Source: Streptomyces sp. NRRL S-87
GTDB lineage: Bacteria > Actinomycetota > Actinomycetes > Streptomycetales > Streptomycetaceae
Assembly: GCF_000719335.1 (NCBI RefSeq)
Contig: NZ_JOGB01000016.1
Location: 89,483-153,482 of the forward strand
DNA length: 64,000 bases
Reading direction: 5' to 3'
Shown piece after piece: positions 9,250 to 17,907 of the stretch (position 1 is the first letter of the stretch; each line of letters opens with the position of its first letter). The position numbers and the translations under genes are program-made. The notes beneath the pieces were generated by a model that did no database searches, was not told the origin of the DNA, and saw nothing but the letters and a program-made list of their open reading frames with translations.

Positions 9250-10128
9250 ATGACGAACCCCGCCGAGAGACTCGTGGACCTGCTCGACCTGGAGCAGATC
9301 GAAGTGAACATCTTCCGCGGGCCCAGCCCGCAGGAGTCGCTCCAGCGCGTCTTCGGCGGGCAGGTCGCCGGCCAGGCCCTGGTCGCGGCGGGCCGCACCA
9401 CCGAGGGGGACCGGCCGGTCCACTCGCTGCACGCGTACTTCCTGCGCCCGGGCATCCCGGGCGTGCCGATCGTGTACCAGGTCGAGCGGGTCCGCGACGG
9501 CCGGTCCTTCACCACCCGCCGGGTCACCGCCGTGCAGCAGGGCCGCACGATCTTCAACCTCACCGCCTCCTTCCACCGTCCGGAGGAGGGCAGCATCGAG
9601 CACCAGCTGCCTCCTCGCCATCTCGTCCACCCGGACACGCTCCCGAAGGTCGCGGACGAGATCCGCGAGCACCTGGGGGCGCTGCCGGAGGCGCTGGAGC
9701 GGATGGCCCGCCGGCAGCCCTTCGACATCCGCTACGTCGACCGGCTCCGCTGGACGCCCGAGGAGATCAAGGACGCCGATCCGCGCAGCGCCGTGTGGAT
9801 GCGCGCGGTCGGCCCGCTGGGCGACGACCCGCTCGTGCACACCTGCGCGCTGACCTACGCCAGCGACATGACCCTCCTGGACGCCGTGCGCATCCCCGTC
9901 GAACCCCTCTGGGGCGTGCGGGGGTTCGACATGGCCTCGCTCGACCACGCCATGTGGTTCCACCGCCCCTTCCGGGCCGACGAGTGGTTCCTGTACGACC
10001 AGGAGTCGCCGATCGCCCACGGCGGCCGCGGCCTGGCCCGCGGCCGGATCTACGATCTCGAGGGCCGGCTGCTGGTCTCCGTGGTCCAGGAAGGGCTCTT
10101 CCGTCCCTACTCACCCCTGAAGGGCTGA
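9250..10128 (+). CDS. tesB: Acyl-CoA thioesterase II
   Basis: A 292-residue double-hotdog thioesterase that hydrolyses acyl-CoA to free fatty acid and CoA. The ATG at 9250 begins MTNPAERLVDLLDLEQIE, the usual N-terminus; the longer frame upstream overlaps the helicase. Conserved blocks FRGPSPQESLQRVFGGQV and SLHAYFLRPG are present. The expected catalytic Asp (MASLDHAMWFH), Ser/Thr (DQESP) and Gln (VVQEGLFR) are all visible. It lies 61 bp after the helicase and 6 bp before the next gene, with which it probably forms a transcript. Confidence 0.93.
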   Translation: MTNPAERLVDLLDLEQIEVNIFRGPSPQESLQRVFGGQVAGQALVAAGRTTEGDRPVHSLHAYFLRPGIPGVPIVYQVERVRDGRSFTTRRVTAVQQGRTIFNLTASFHRPEEGSIEHQLPPRHLVHPDTLPKVADEIREHLGALPEALERMARRQPFDIRYVDRLRWTPEEIKDADPRSAVWMRAVGPLGDDPLVHTCALTYASDMTLLDAVRIPVEPLWGVRGFDMASLDHAMWFHRPFRADEWFLYDQESPIAHGGRGLARGRIYDLEGRLLVSVVQEGLFRPYSPLKG

Positions 10129-10134
10129 CCCCGC

Positions 10135-10542
10135 GTGCCCACGCCGTCCCCGACCGCCCCCTGCCCCTGCGGACTCCCCGCCGACTACGCGAGCTGCTGC
10201 GGCCGCTTCCACTCGGGCGCCCAGCAGGCGCCCACGGCCGAGCTCCTGATGCGTTCGCGGTTCAGCGCGTTCGCCGTCGGCGACACCGCCTACCTGATGC
10301 GGTCCTGGCACTCCACCACCCGGCCCGGGCGACTGGAGCTGGACCCCGACCAGCGCTGGGTGCGGCTGGAGATCCTGGGCTCCGAGCGCGGCGGCCTGTT
10401 CGAGACCGAGGGCGCGGTGGAGTTCCGGGCGCACTACCGCGAGGGCGGGCACACCGGTTCACTGCACGAGAACAGCAGTTTCGCCCGCGAGGACGGCGCA
10501 TGGGTCTATGTCGGCCCCCTCTCTCCGGTCGTCTTCGACTGA
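10135..10542 (+). CDS. YchJ-family (UPF0225) SEC-C motif protein
   Basis: A 135-residue protein starting at GTG 10135, six bases after the thioesterase. The N-terminus CPCGLPADYASCCGRFH carries the zinc-binding CxC...CC SEC-C motif. The remainder (AELLMRSRFSAFAVGD, YLMRSWHSTTRP) is the NTF2-like YchJ domain. Function is unknown in the family. Its last 84 bases overlap the 3' end of the gene on the opposite strand. Confidence 0.85.
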   Translation: MPTPSPTAPCPCGLPADYASCCGRFHSGAQQAPTAELLMRSRFSAFAVGDTAYLMRSWHSTTRPGRLELDPDQRWVRLEILGSERGGLFETEGAVEFRAHYREGGHTGSLHENSSFAREDGAWVYVGPLSPVVFD

Positions 10543-11364
10543 CGCGTCCCCCGGCCGGGACCCGCTCGCTGCCGATCGGGCCTCGGCCAGTGCCATCCCG
10601 AGGCTCGCCGAGTACCAGATGGTCTCGTCGGGCTCCCGGGCCCGCAGGAGCCGGTCGGCGACCTCCGCCGCCGCCGGCACGCAGGGGTGCCCGTACGGGC
10701 GCGGCGGGGCGAGGGCCGTGAGCAGGGCCCGCTCGGCCTCGTCGGGCACCACCCGTGCGAGGTCGGGTGGTTCCAGCAGGGCGGCGACCACGGCCGCCCG
10801 CTCCCACGGGTCCGCGGTCCGGGCCAGCAGCAGTCCGGTGCGGCGCCCGCGCCAGTTCCGGGCGCGCACGTCCGCCCCCGCGGCCAGCCGCTGCCGGTCC
10901 CGGGCCGGCAGCGGCCCCACGGCCAGCCCGCGCTCGCGCACCCTGAACTCCCTCAGTTCCTGGGCGAGGTAGAGCCAGACCACCATCCGGTAGCGGTTGA
11001 CCCGGTAGCCGACCGGGGTGAGGTACCCGCACCTGGTCAGGGCCCGCAGCCGCTCGGTCCCGATGCCCAGCAGGCCCGCTCCCGCTCCCGTGTTGACGGT
11101 GCGGACCCGCTCGTACAGCGCCTCGGGGAAGCCCGCGCCGCCGCGGACCCGGTCGATCTCGGCCCGGCTCCAGCGCCGCGGCCCGGCGTCCGACCGTACC
11201 AGCCCCAGCTCCACGGCCAGCTCGAACTCGGCGCGCCGCAAACCCAGTTCCTCCGCGGCCCGGTTGGCGCCCAGCGGCACCGCCGCGCGCCGCACGGTCA
11301 CCGCGCCCCTCACCTTCGCCGCACGCATCCCATCGGCCGCGCGCAGCGCGTTCATCACGTCCAC
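10459..11364 (-). CDS. Streptomyces hypothetical protein, DUF6397-like
   Basis: A 301-residue soluble protein. The GTG at 11364 is preceded by GGAGGA at 7-nt spacing, which favours it over the ATG nine bases downstream. The N-terminal half has helix-turn-helix character (NRAAEELGLRRAEFELAVE, then GTERLRALTRCGYLTPVG), and an arginine-rich middle follows. This layout is common in a Streptomyces-restricted family that I recall as DUF6397; the name is from memory. DNA binding is an inference. The convergent 3' overlap with the YchJ gene suggests the true product may tolerate loss of its tail. Confidence 0.65.
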   Translation of the reverse strand: MDVMNALRAADGMRAAKVRGAVTVRRAAVPLGANRAAEELGLRRAEFELAVELGLVRSDAGPRRWSRAEIDRVRGGAGFPEALYERVRTVNTGAGAGLLGIGTERLRALTRCGYLTPVGYRVNRYRMVVWLYLAQELREFRVRERGLAVGPLPARDRQRLAAGADVRARNWRGRRTGLLLARTADPWERAAVVAALLEPPDLARVVPDEAERALLTALAPPRPYGHPCVPAAAEVADRLLRAREPDETIWYSASLGMALAEARSAASGSRPGDASVEDDRREGADIDPCAVLAGETAVLVQ

Positions 11365-11476
11365 GACAGTCTCCTCCGCGAGTCGTTCAATTACTCTGCG
11401 TGAAGACCGTAGCCCGCCGTGACGACCGTCGCGCCGGCCTGTGGATAACCCTCGTCCCGGCGCGCACCGCCGCGCT

Positions 11477-11869
11477 TCACTCGCGCGAGCGCTCCGCCAC
11501 CCCGAGGTGCTCGCCCACCCGGTTGACCAGCAGCGTCATCTCGTACGCCACCTGACCGACGTCGGCCTCGGCGCCGCTGAGCACGCACAGGCTGCTGCCC
11601 TGGCCGGCGGCCATGACGAAGAGGACGCCTTCGTCGTACTCGACCATCGTCTGGCGCACCTGCCCGGCGCCGAAGTGCATGCCGGAGCCCTTGGCCAGGC
11701 TCTGCAGCCCCGCGGAGACCGCCGCCAAGTGCTCGGCGTCCGCCCGCTCCAACCCGCCGCTCGACCCGGTGAGCAGGCCGTCGTTGGACAGCACCACCGC
11801 GTGCCGCACCTGCTGGACCCTGCGCGTCAGATCGTCGAGCAGCCAGTCCAGCTGCTTGTCCAGCGCCAT
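11477..11869 (-). CDS. Roadblock/LC7 domain protein (orphan, CvnB-like)
   Basis: A 130-residue roadblock/LC7 protein starting at ATG 11869 with a GGAGGCGAC site. MALDKQLDWLLDDL, VRHAVVLSNDGLLTGSS and VRQTMVEYDEGVLFV match CvnB proteins, which bind and regulate Ras-like GTPases (CvnD) next to a membrane kinase. It is very similar in pattern to the conservon copy at 14451-14894, but no kinase, DUF742 or GTPase gene adjoins it. It may act on the nearby conservon GTPase in trans. Confidence 0.85.
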   Translation of the reverse strand: MALDKQLDWLLDDLTRRVQQVRHAVVLSNDGLLTGSSGGLERADAEHLAAVSAGLQSLAKGSGMHFGAGQVRQTMVEYDEGVLFVMAAGQGSSLCVLSGAEADVGQVAYEMTLLVNRVGEHLGVAERSRE

Positions 11870-11965
11870 GTCGTCGCCTCCCCGTTCGCGCGGTCGCCCC
11901 CGCCCCCGCGTACCTGTTCCGCCAGCCTTCCCCACCTGTGCGTTCCCGGCAAGGAGGATGGGGCC

Positions 11966-12394
11966 ATGGCGAACAGAATGACTCAAGAGGAATGGCGGGA
12001 GTTCGTCTCGCACGCGACCCGTACCGGCAAGCTCTCGACCGTCCGCGCGGACGGGAGCCCGCACATCGCCCCTATCTGGTTCCTTCTCGACGGGGACAGC
12101 CTCGTCTTCAACACCGGCAAGCACACTGTCAAGGGGCGCAATCTGGCCCGTGACGGCCGGGCCGCCGTCTGCGTGGACGACGACCGGCCCCCCTTCTCCT
12201 ACGTGCTGCTCCACGGCCGCGCGCAGCTCACCGACGACCCCGTGGAGAAGCTGCATTGGGCCACCCGCATCGCGGCCCGCTACATGGGCGAGGAGCAGGC
12301 GGAGGCGTACGGCCGCCGCAACGCGGTGCCGGAGGAGTACCTCGTCCGGCTCCACCTCGACAAGGTCGTCGCCGAACGCGGCATCGCCGACTAG
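11966..12394 (+). CDS. PPOX-class F420/FMN-dependent oxidoreductase
   Basis: A 142-residue split-barrel protein starting at ATG 11966 after an AAGGAGG site. The motifs GKLSTVRADGSPHIAPIWFLL and KHTVKGRNLARDGRAAVCVDD are those of PPOX-class F420-dependent oxidoreductases (pyridoxamine oxidase-like fold), which reduce small substrates using reduced deazaflavin. The physiological substrate is not evident. It is divergent from the orphan roadblock gene and convergent with the glyoxalase-like gene. Confidence 0.85.
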   Translation: MANRMTQEEWREFVSHATRTGKLSTVRADGSPHIAPIWFLLDGDSLVFNTGKHTVKGRNLARDGRAAVCVDDDRPPFSYVLLHGRAQLTDDPVEKLHWATRIAARYMGEEQAEAYGRRNAVPEEYLVRLHLDKVVAERGIAD

Positions 12395-12552
12395 GGTCGC
12401 TGTTCCGCTGCTCGCGGATCGGTCGTCGGCGGCGGTTCTGCCAGGTTCCGTCGACGGCCCGTCCGGTCAGCCGTTTTCGGGCGGTCCGGAACGGGCCTCG
12501 CTCGTCGGGCAGGTCCCCCTGGGCGTGGGTGCGCGGGGCGGTCGGGCCCTGG

Positions 12553-13188
12553 TCAGATCGTGACCGGGCCGTTGGCGGTGGCGAACTCGACCGAGACCAG
12601 GCCCGGTTCCTCGTCCTCGACCCAGGTGACGTCGATCTGGTCGAGGGGGTGGTCGGCCGGTTCGCCGAGGAATTCGGCGATGGAGGCGGCGTCGCCGGCG
12701 ATGGAGACCCCGTGGATGGTGGTGGAGGTGCGCGGGTCGGCGCTCGGGCGTTCCTCGATCGGGACCAACCACTGCAGGAAGTAGGGCAGCTGCGGGTCCT
12801 CCAGCAGTTCCAGCAGGCCGATCTGCTTCCACCTCAGGTCGAACCCGTCGGGGCGGACACGGTGGCCCTCGGCCGCGGTGCGGCCGAGGCGGGCCTCGAC
12901 CGGGGCGATGTCGTCGACGGAGACCACCCAACCGAGCCAGCCGCCGCCCTCGGCGGCGCGGCGCGCGACCGCCTGGCCGAAGGGTGCGCGGTCGGCGGCG
13001 GGGTGATCGAGTGTGGTGACGACCTCGACGTAGGTGCCGCCGCTCAGCGGGAGAACGAAGTTGCGCGTGCCGAATCGCGGGTGCACGCCCCCGTCGACGA
13101 ACCCGGCGCCGAGGGCCGATCCGATCCACTGGACGGTCGAGACGAAGCTGTCGCGGGCCACCGCATAGGACACGTGATCAAGTCGCAC
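12553..13188 (-). CDS. Glyoxalase-like (VOC superfamily) protein
   Basis: A 211-residue protein from the GTG at 13188; the conserved MRLDHVSYAVARDS beta-strand begins immediately. Upstream is a low-complexity run that merely stays open. Two half-domains are visible: residues about 1-110, and about 110-205 beginning around PSADPRTSTTIHGVSIAGD. This fits the Glyoxalase_3 group of the vicinal-oxygen-chelate superfamily. The metal ligands are not obvious apart from the first-strand His, so catalytic activity is uncertain. Confidence 0.75.
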   Translation of the reverse strand: MRLDHVSYAVARDSFVSTVQWIGSALGAGFVDGGVHPRFGTRNFVLPLSGGTYVEVVTTLDHPAADRAPFGQAVARRAAEGGGWLGWVVSVDDIAPVEARLGRTAAEGHRVRPDGFDLRWKQIGLLELLEDPQLPYFLQWLVPIEERPSADPRTSTTIHGVSIAGDAASIAEFLGEPADHPLDQIDVTWVEDEEPGLVSVEFATANGPVTI

Positions 13189-13397
13189 TGCGCCAGTGTG
13201 CCCCGACAACCCGTACAAAGCCCGACGCCACGCCCGACGCCGGGCCCGACGCCGCAGGCCACGTCCGACGCCCCGGCCGCGTCCGCCGTGGCGCCCGCTC
13301 CGCCCGCCCCGACTGCCCGACCGCTGCTGGACGCCGCTGGGGGCCCGGCCGAGCGGCCGAGCGCCCGTCCGACCGGACGCCCGGCCCCGGCGATCCG

Positions 13398-14021
13398 TCA
13401 GACCGCGCCGGGCCGGGCCTCCACCGCGTCGAGGAGGCGGGCGGTGTGCACGCGGCCGGCGTACTCCACCAGGCGGATCAGGACCTCCTTGCCCGAGTCC
13501 TTGTCGCGGGCGTCGCACAGCACCACCGGCGTGCCCTGCTCCAGGTCGAGGGCCTGGGAGACCTCGTGCGCGCCGTACCTGCGGGCCCCGGGGAAGCAGT
13601 TCACGGCCACCACGAACGGGATGCGGCGGTGCTCGAAGTAGTCGACGGCGGGGAAGCAGTCCTCCAACCGCCGCGTGTCGGCGAGCACCACCGCCCCCAG
13701 CGCGCCCTGCGACAGCTCGTCCCACAGGAACCAGAACCGGTCCTGCCCCGGCGTCCCGAACAGGTAGAGGGACAACCCGGCGCGGATGGTGATCCGCCCG
13801 AAGTCCATGGCCACCGTGGTGGTGCGCTTCTGGTCGACCCCTCCGGTGTCGTCGACCAGTTCACCGGCCTCGCTCAGCTGCTCCTCCGTGCGCAGCGGCC
13901 GGATCTCGCTGACCGCGCCCACGAGGGTGGTCTTGCCCACCCCGAAGCCGCCGGCCACGAGGATCTTCAGGGCGAGGGCGGCCAGTTCGCCGCCCGCCGA
14001 GCCGTCGTCCTGTCCCATCAC
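13398..14021 (-). CDS. cvnD: Conservon GTPase CvnD
   Basis: A 207-residue Ras-like GTP-binding protein, last gene of the conservon. The P-loop GGFGVGKTTLVG (about residue 25), a switch-like TTTVAMDFGRI, the DxxG-equivalent LFGTPGQDRFWF and the base-recognition region VVAVNCFPGA are visible. The GTG start gives a GTGA overlap with cvnC; an ATG three bases later is an alternative. CvnD proteins are regulated by the roadblock protein CvnB in a membrane-associated complex resembling eukaryotic G-protein switches. Confidence 0.92.
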   Translation of the reverse strand: MMGQDDGSAGGELAALALKILVAGGFGVGKTTLVGAVSEIRPLRTEEQLSEAGELVDDTGGVDQKRTTTVAMDFGRITIRAGLSLYLFGTPGQDRFWFLWDELSQGALGAVVLADTRRLEDCFPAVDYFEHRRIPFVVAVNCFPGARRYGAHEVSQALDLEQGTPVVLCDARDKDSGKEVLIRLVEYAGRVHTARLLDAVEARPGAV

Positions 14022-14434
14022 AACGCTCGCAATCCTTCGATGACTTCACGCAGAATCCGCTCGTCCGGCAGCCGGGCGGGCGGTACCGGGCGGCTCACCC
14101 GTACGTGACCGCCTTCCAGCAGGTCACCCAGCAGCACCCGTACGACGCCCACCGGCAGGTCCGCCTCCGCCGAGAGCTCGGCCACGGACTGGGTCTCGGC
14201 CCGGCACAGGGACAGCAGCGCCCGGTGCTCGGGCCCCAGCAGCGACTCGGCCGCCGCGTCGGTACCGCCCGGGTCGACGACGACCAGGGCGATCAGGTCG
14301 AAGCGCACCCCGCTCGGTCCCGGTCTGGTGCGCCCGCCGGTCATCGCGTACGGGCGCACCAGGGGCCCGGCGTCGGCGTCGTACCACCGTCCGCCGCCCG
14401 CCGGGGGCGCGGCCGCCTCCCGTCCACCCGCCAT
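14018..14434 (-). CDS. cvnC: Conservon DUF742 protein CvnC
   Basis: A 138-residue DUF742 protein. DADAGPLVRPYAMTGGRT is the family's hallmark N-terminus. ETQSVAELSAEADLPVGVVRVLLGDL forms a winged-helix-like segment, followed by VPPARLPDERILREVIEGL. It sits between the roadblock and GTPase genes and overlaps the latter. CvnC is part of the kinase-associated complex; its biochemical role is not defined. Confidence 0.92.
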   Translation of the reverse strand: MAGGREAAAPPAGGGRWYDADAGPLVRPYAMTGGRTRPGPSGVRFDLIALVVVDPGGTDAAAESLLGPEHRALLSLCRAETQSVAELSAEADLPVGVVRVLLGDLLEGGHVRVSRPVPPARLPDERILREVIEGLRAL

Positions 14435-14450
14435 GGTCAGCCCCGCCCCG

Positions 14451-14894
14451 TCAGCCCGCGGCCGGCGGGTGCGGGACGAACCGCGGCGGGGTGTAGAGGT
14501 GCTCCCCCACCCGCTTCACGAGCCGCGCCATCTCGTACGCGATGAGACCGATGTCGGCGGTGGCGGCGCTGAGCACCGCCAGGCACGAACCGTCCCCCGC
14601 GGCGGCGACGAAGAGGAAGCCGTCGTCCATCTCGACCATCGTCTGGCGCACGCCCCCGACCGCGAAGTGCCGGCCGGCGCCCTTGGCCAGGCTGTGGAAG
14701 CCGGAGGCCACGGCGGCAAGGTGCTCGGCGTCCTCACGGCTGAGGGCGCTGGAGGCACCCACCGCGAGGCCGTCGTTGGACAGCACCACCGCGTGTCGGA
14801 CCTCGCGGACCCGGACCACCAGATCGTCCAGCAGCCAGTCCAGCTCGCCGGACCTGCGGGCGGAGTCCCTGTCGACTCTGTGGTGTTCGATCAC
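14451..14894 (-). CDS. cvnB: Conservon roadblock/LC7 protein CvnB
   Basis: A 147-residue roadblock/LC7 protein overlapping the end of cvnA by an ATGA. GELDWLLDDLVVRVREVRH, AVVLSNDGLAVGASS and VRQTMVEMDDGFLFVAAAG give the single-domain fold. It probably acts as the regulator of CvnD. Its sequence closely parallels the orphan copy at 11477-11869, suggesting a duplication within this neighbourhood. Confidence 0.93.
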   Translation of the reverse strand: MIEHHRVDRDSARRSGELDWLLDDLVVRVREVRHAVVLSNDGLAVGASSALSREDAEHLAAVASGFHSLAKGAGRHFAVGGVRQTMVEMDDGFLFVAAAGDGSCLAVLSAATADIGLIAYEMARLVKRVGEHLYTPPRFVPHPPAAG

Positions 14895-17746
14895 GAGCGT
14901 TCTCCTTCGGTGCCTGCGTGGGTGGCTTCGTCCGCGCCCCGGGCCCAGCCCGCGCGGTAGGCGGCCATGCGGTCGCGGGCCTGCTCGGGGGTGAGGCCGG
15001 ACGGGTCCTCGGGGGCGCGGGTGCCGGCCGCCGCCTCGGGTGGGGCGACCTCACGCAGCTGGGGGACGAGGCTGGCCTGGCGTACGCGGCGGGGAAGTCC
15101 GGTGACGGTGCCGGCGGCGGTACGGGGCGCCGGGGCGGCCGGAACGCGCTGCCGCAGGGCGGTGACGGGGGCCGGCGGCGGGTCCTCGGCGACGGGACGG
15201 GACTCCGCGCCCCGGCCCGCAGGCGCTGCCGGCCCGGGTCGGGGAGTCCGGCCCGGCTCCGCGGGCGGGCGTACGGGCTCGGAACCGGCGCCGGACGCGG
15301 GCGGCTGCCCACCGCGTAGGGGCTCGTGGCCGCGTACGGGCTCCCCGCCACCGACGGGCGCCGGCTCGGGAACGGAACTCCGGGGTTGTGCCGGGAAGGA
15401 CCACGGGACGGACCCGTCGATCCCGGGGAGGTCGACGCCGGCACGGTCGCTGCCGACGCGGTCGGTGATGCCGGCGCGGTCGGCGACGCTGGCGCGGTCG
15501 GTGGTGCCGACGCGATCGGCGCGGCCGGCTCGGTCGGTGATGCCGGCGCGGTCGGTGCCCGCCGCGCGCGCCGGTACGGGCCGGGCGCCGCGCACCGGGA
15601 TGCGCAGGTCCGCGGCCTGCTCCGCGCGCTCCTCCGCCCCCCGGGGGCGCTCGGCGGACCCCGCCGGCAGGGCGCCTTGCAGGAGGGCGGTCGGCAGCAG
15701 CACGACGGCGGTGGTGCCGCCGTAGGGCGAGGTGCGCAGGTGCACCCGGACGTGGTGGCGGGCGGCCAGCCGGCTGACCACGAACAGCCCGAGCCGGTCG
15801 CTGTCGAACAGGTCGAGCGCCTCGGACCGCTCGATCCGCCGGTTGGCCTCGGCCAGCCGTTCCGGGCCCATGCCGAGCCCGCGGTCCTCCACCTCCAGCA
15901 CGTAGCCGTTGCCCACCGGCTCGCCGCTGACCCGGACCTTGGTGTGCGGGGGCGAGAACTGCGCGGCGTTCTCGATCAGTTCGGCCAGCAGGTGGGTGAG
16001 GTCCGCGACGGCCCCGCCGATGACCCCGGCCTCCGGCAGCCCGCGGACCTCGACGCGCGGGTAGTCCTCGATCTCGGAGACCGCGGCCCGGACCACGTTC
16101 GTCAGCGGCACGGGCATCCGCCAGGCGCGGCCGGGCGCGGCCCCGGAGAGGATGATCAGGCTCTCCGCGTGGCGGCGCATGCGGGTGGTGAGGTGGTCCA
16201 GGCGGAAGAGGTCGCCGAGTTCGTTCGGGTCGTCGGCGCGCCGCTCCATCGAGTCCAGCAGGTTGAGCTGCCGGTGGACGAGCACCTGGCTGCGCCGGGC
16301 GAGGTTCACGAACACCCCGGAGACCCCGTTGGCCAGCTCGGCGCGCTCGACGGCGGCGCCGAGGGCCGCCCGGTGCACGGTCGCGAGGGCTTCTCCGACC
16401 TGGCCGACCTCGTCCTCGGCGGGCGGACCGGCCGGGGTCTCGGCGGCCACGTCGATCTCCTCGCCGGCACGCAGCCGGTCCATGGCGTGCGGGAGTTTGT
16501 GGTGGGCGATCTCCAGGGCGCCGTTGCGCAGCGCGACGAGTTCGACGACCAGGCCGCGGCCGATGCGCACCGAGATGACGAGCGAGGCGGCCACGGCGGC
16601 CAGGCCGAGGAGCACGGCCGCGCCCGCCCCGCTGACCAGCCCGCCGACGAGCGGGGTGGTGCGGTCGGCGGCCCGGTCGGTGCGGGCCGAGGCGGCGGTG
16701 TCGCGCATCGCGTCCGCCACCGCCCGCCGCGCGGCCTCCCAGCCGGCCGGGACCGCCTGCTTGCCGGTGGCGCCGAGGACCCGGTCCTCCGCGGCGACGA
16801 GGCCGGCGTACCCGGCGCTCCCGGCGGCGGTCCGCCAGCGGGCCCGCTGTGCGGCCGGCAGGTCGGGGGCCGCGGAGTCGGTGAGGGCGCGGCGGCCCGC
16901 CGCCGCGGCGGCGAAGCGGCGTACGGTCTCGGGCGTGAGGCGGCCGTCGGCGTGCGCGGCGAGCAGCGCGTCCTCGCGCGCGAGCAGTTCGGCGGCGCGG
17001 TCGAACTCCAGCAGGACCCGCGCGTCGGCGCCCTGTGCTCCGTCCCGCTGGCCCACGAGCGCCCCCTGGACGGTGAAGGCGGCGTCGACGGCCCCGGAGT
17101 AGAGGTCGAGCGCGGCCGCCGCGGTGGTCCTGCGGGCCGTGACGTCGGTGCGCGAGACGGAGAGGGCCTCGGCGCCGGCGACGAAGGCGCGGAGCCGCCG
17201 GGCGACCTCGACGGGGTAGTCGCCGGCGTCCGCGACGGTGTTGCGGACGCCCAGGCGCAGGGCCGCGACGGCTGCGTCGGTACGGCGGCCCTGCGCGTCG
17301 AGCGCGGCCTCCCGGTCGGCGCCGGGCGCGGCCAGGAAGCGTACGGCGGCGATACGTTCCGCCTGGAGCTCGGCCACCGTCGCGGCGACCGGCCCCCGCA
17401 CCTCGGTGTCCGCGCGCTGCAGGCGGCTCAGCCGCGCCACGTCGTGGGCCGTGCCGACGGTGGCGAACGCCCACAGGGCCAGCAGGGACACCACCGGCAC
17501 CATCAGCAGCGAGATGATCTTCGCGCGCACGGTCCGCGGCCGCAGGCTCGGCCAGGGCCGGCCGCCGGGGCGCTCGGGCGACCCGCCGGCCGTTCCCCCC
17601 GCGCGTCCGGACCTGGTGGGGTCCGGGCCGGTCCTGTCCTCCGGGCGCTCCTCGGCCGGCGGGCCCGCGTGCGCGCGGCGGCCGCGCGCCGCGGGCGCGG
17701 GCAGCGCGGGTGCTCCGGCGTCCGGGGTTCTGCGGGGTGTGCGCAT
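14891..17746 (-). CDS. cvnA: Conservon sensor histidine kinase CvnA (nitrate-sensing type)
   Basis: A 951-residue membrane kinase with GAGGAG before the ATG at 17746. After a basic proline-rich cytoplasmic start comes helix 1 (TVRAKIISLLMVPVVSLLAL, about 72-92). A large extracytoplasmic NIT-like helical sensor (about 95-360) and helix 2 (GAAVLLGLAAVAASLVISV) follow, then HAMP and a kinase core with RRSQVLVHRQLNLLDSMER. The ATPase carries the N-box ELIENAAQFSPP and the G-box DRGLGMG. The C-terminal 250 residues are disordered and include a DRAG-type repeat. It signals through CvnB-D downstream. Confidence 0.93.
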   Translation of the reverse strand: MRTPRRTPDAGAPALPAPAARGRRAHAGPPAEERPEDRTGPDPTRSGRAGGTAGGSPERPGGRPWPSLRPRTVRAKIISLLMVPVVSLLALWAFATVGTAHDVARLSRLQRADTEVRGPVAATVAELQAERIAAVRFLAAPGADREAALDAQGRRTDAAVAALRLGVRNTVADAGDYPVEVARRLRAFVAGAEALSVSRTDVTARRTTAAAALDLYSGAVDAAFTVQGALVGQRDGAQGADARVLLEFDRAAELLAREDALLAAHADGRLTPETVRRFAAAAAGRRALTDSAAPDLPAAQRARWRTAAGSAGYAGLVAAEDRVLGATGKQAVPAGWEAARRAVADAMRDTAASARTDRAADRTTPLVGGLVSGAGAAVLLGLAAVAASLVISVRIGRGLVVELVALRNGALEIAHHKLPHAMDRLRAGEEIDVAAETPAGPPAEDEVGQVGEALATVHRAALGAAVERAELANGVSGVFVNLARRSQVLVHRQLNLLDSMERRADDPNELGDLFRLDHLTTRMRRHAESLIILSGAAPGRAWRMPVPLTNVVRAAVSEIEDYPRVEVRGLPEAGVIGGAVADLTHLLAELIENAAQFSPPHTKVRVSGEPVGNGYVLEVEDRGLGMGPERLAEANRRIERSEALDLFDSDRLGLFVVSRLAARHHVRVHLRTSPYGGTTAVVLLPTALLQGALPAGSAERPRGAEERAEQAADLRIPVRGARPVPARAAGTDRAGITDRAGRADRVGTTDRASVADRAGITDRVGSDRAGVDLPGIDGSVPWSFPAQPRSSVPEPAPVGGGEPVRGHEPLRGGQPPASGAGSEPVRPPAEPGRTPRPGPAAPAGRGAESRPVAEDPPPAPVTALRQRVPAAPAPRTAAGTVTGLPRRVRQASLVPQLREVAPPEAAAGTRAPEDPSGLTPEQARDRMAAYRAGWARGADEATHAGTEGERS
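15437..15556 (-). repeat. Degenerate DRAG pentapeptide-like repeat in CvnA tail
   Basis: About eight consecutive copies of (T/A/S)DR(A/V)(G/S) separated by one to three residues lie in the disordered C-terminal tail of the kinase. At DNA level the unit is a diverged ggcgcggtcggt-type repeat. It probably arose by slippage. Confidence 0.85.
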
Positions 17747-17907
17747 GGGCTCCTCGATCGGGCTGACGGTGCGGGCGGGGGGAGGGGGACGGGAGGGAGA
17801 CGGAGAAGGTCAGGGCGGACGGCGGACGGGGGTGTCGCGGTCGTCGGCGGGACGGCGCGTGCGGCCCGGCCGTGCGGTGCCGGCCTCGGCGCGGGGCGCG
17901 GCGACCG

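Noticed and set aside
12440..12500. Imperfect inverted repeat between two convergent genes, considered as terminator
   Set aside because: The stem (GGCCCGTCCGG with CCGGAACGGGCC) has a bulge and a long loop; too weak to report as a feature.
13196..13380. Dense short repeats of the GCCCGACGCC type, considered as CRISPR or origin-like iterons
   Set aside because: Units are irregular, about 10 bp and GC-only, with no spacers; this is low-complexity intergenic DNA.
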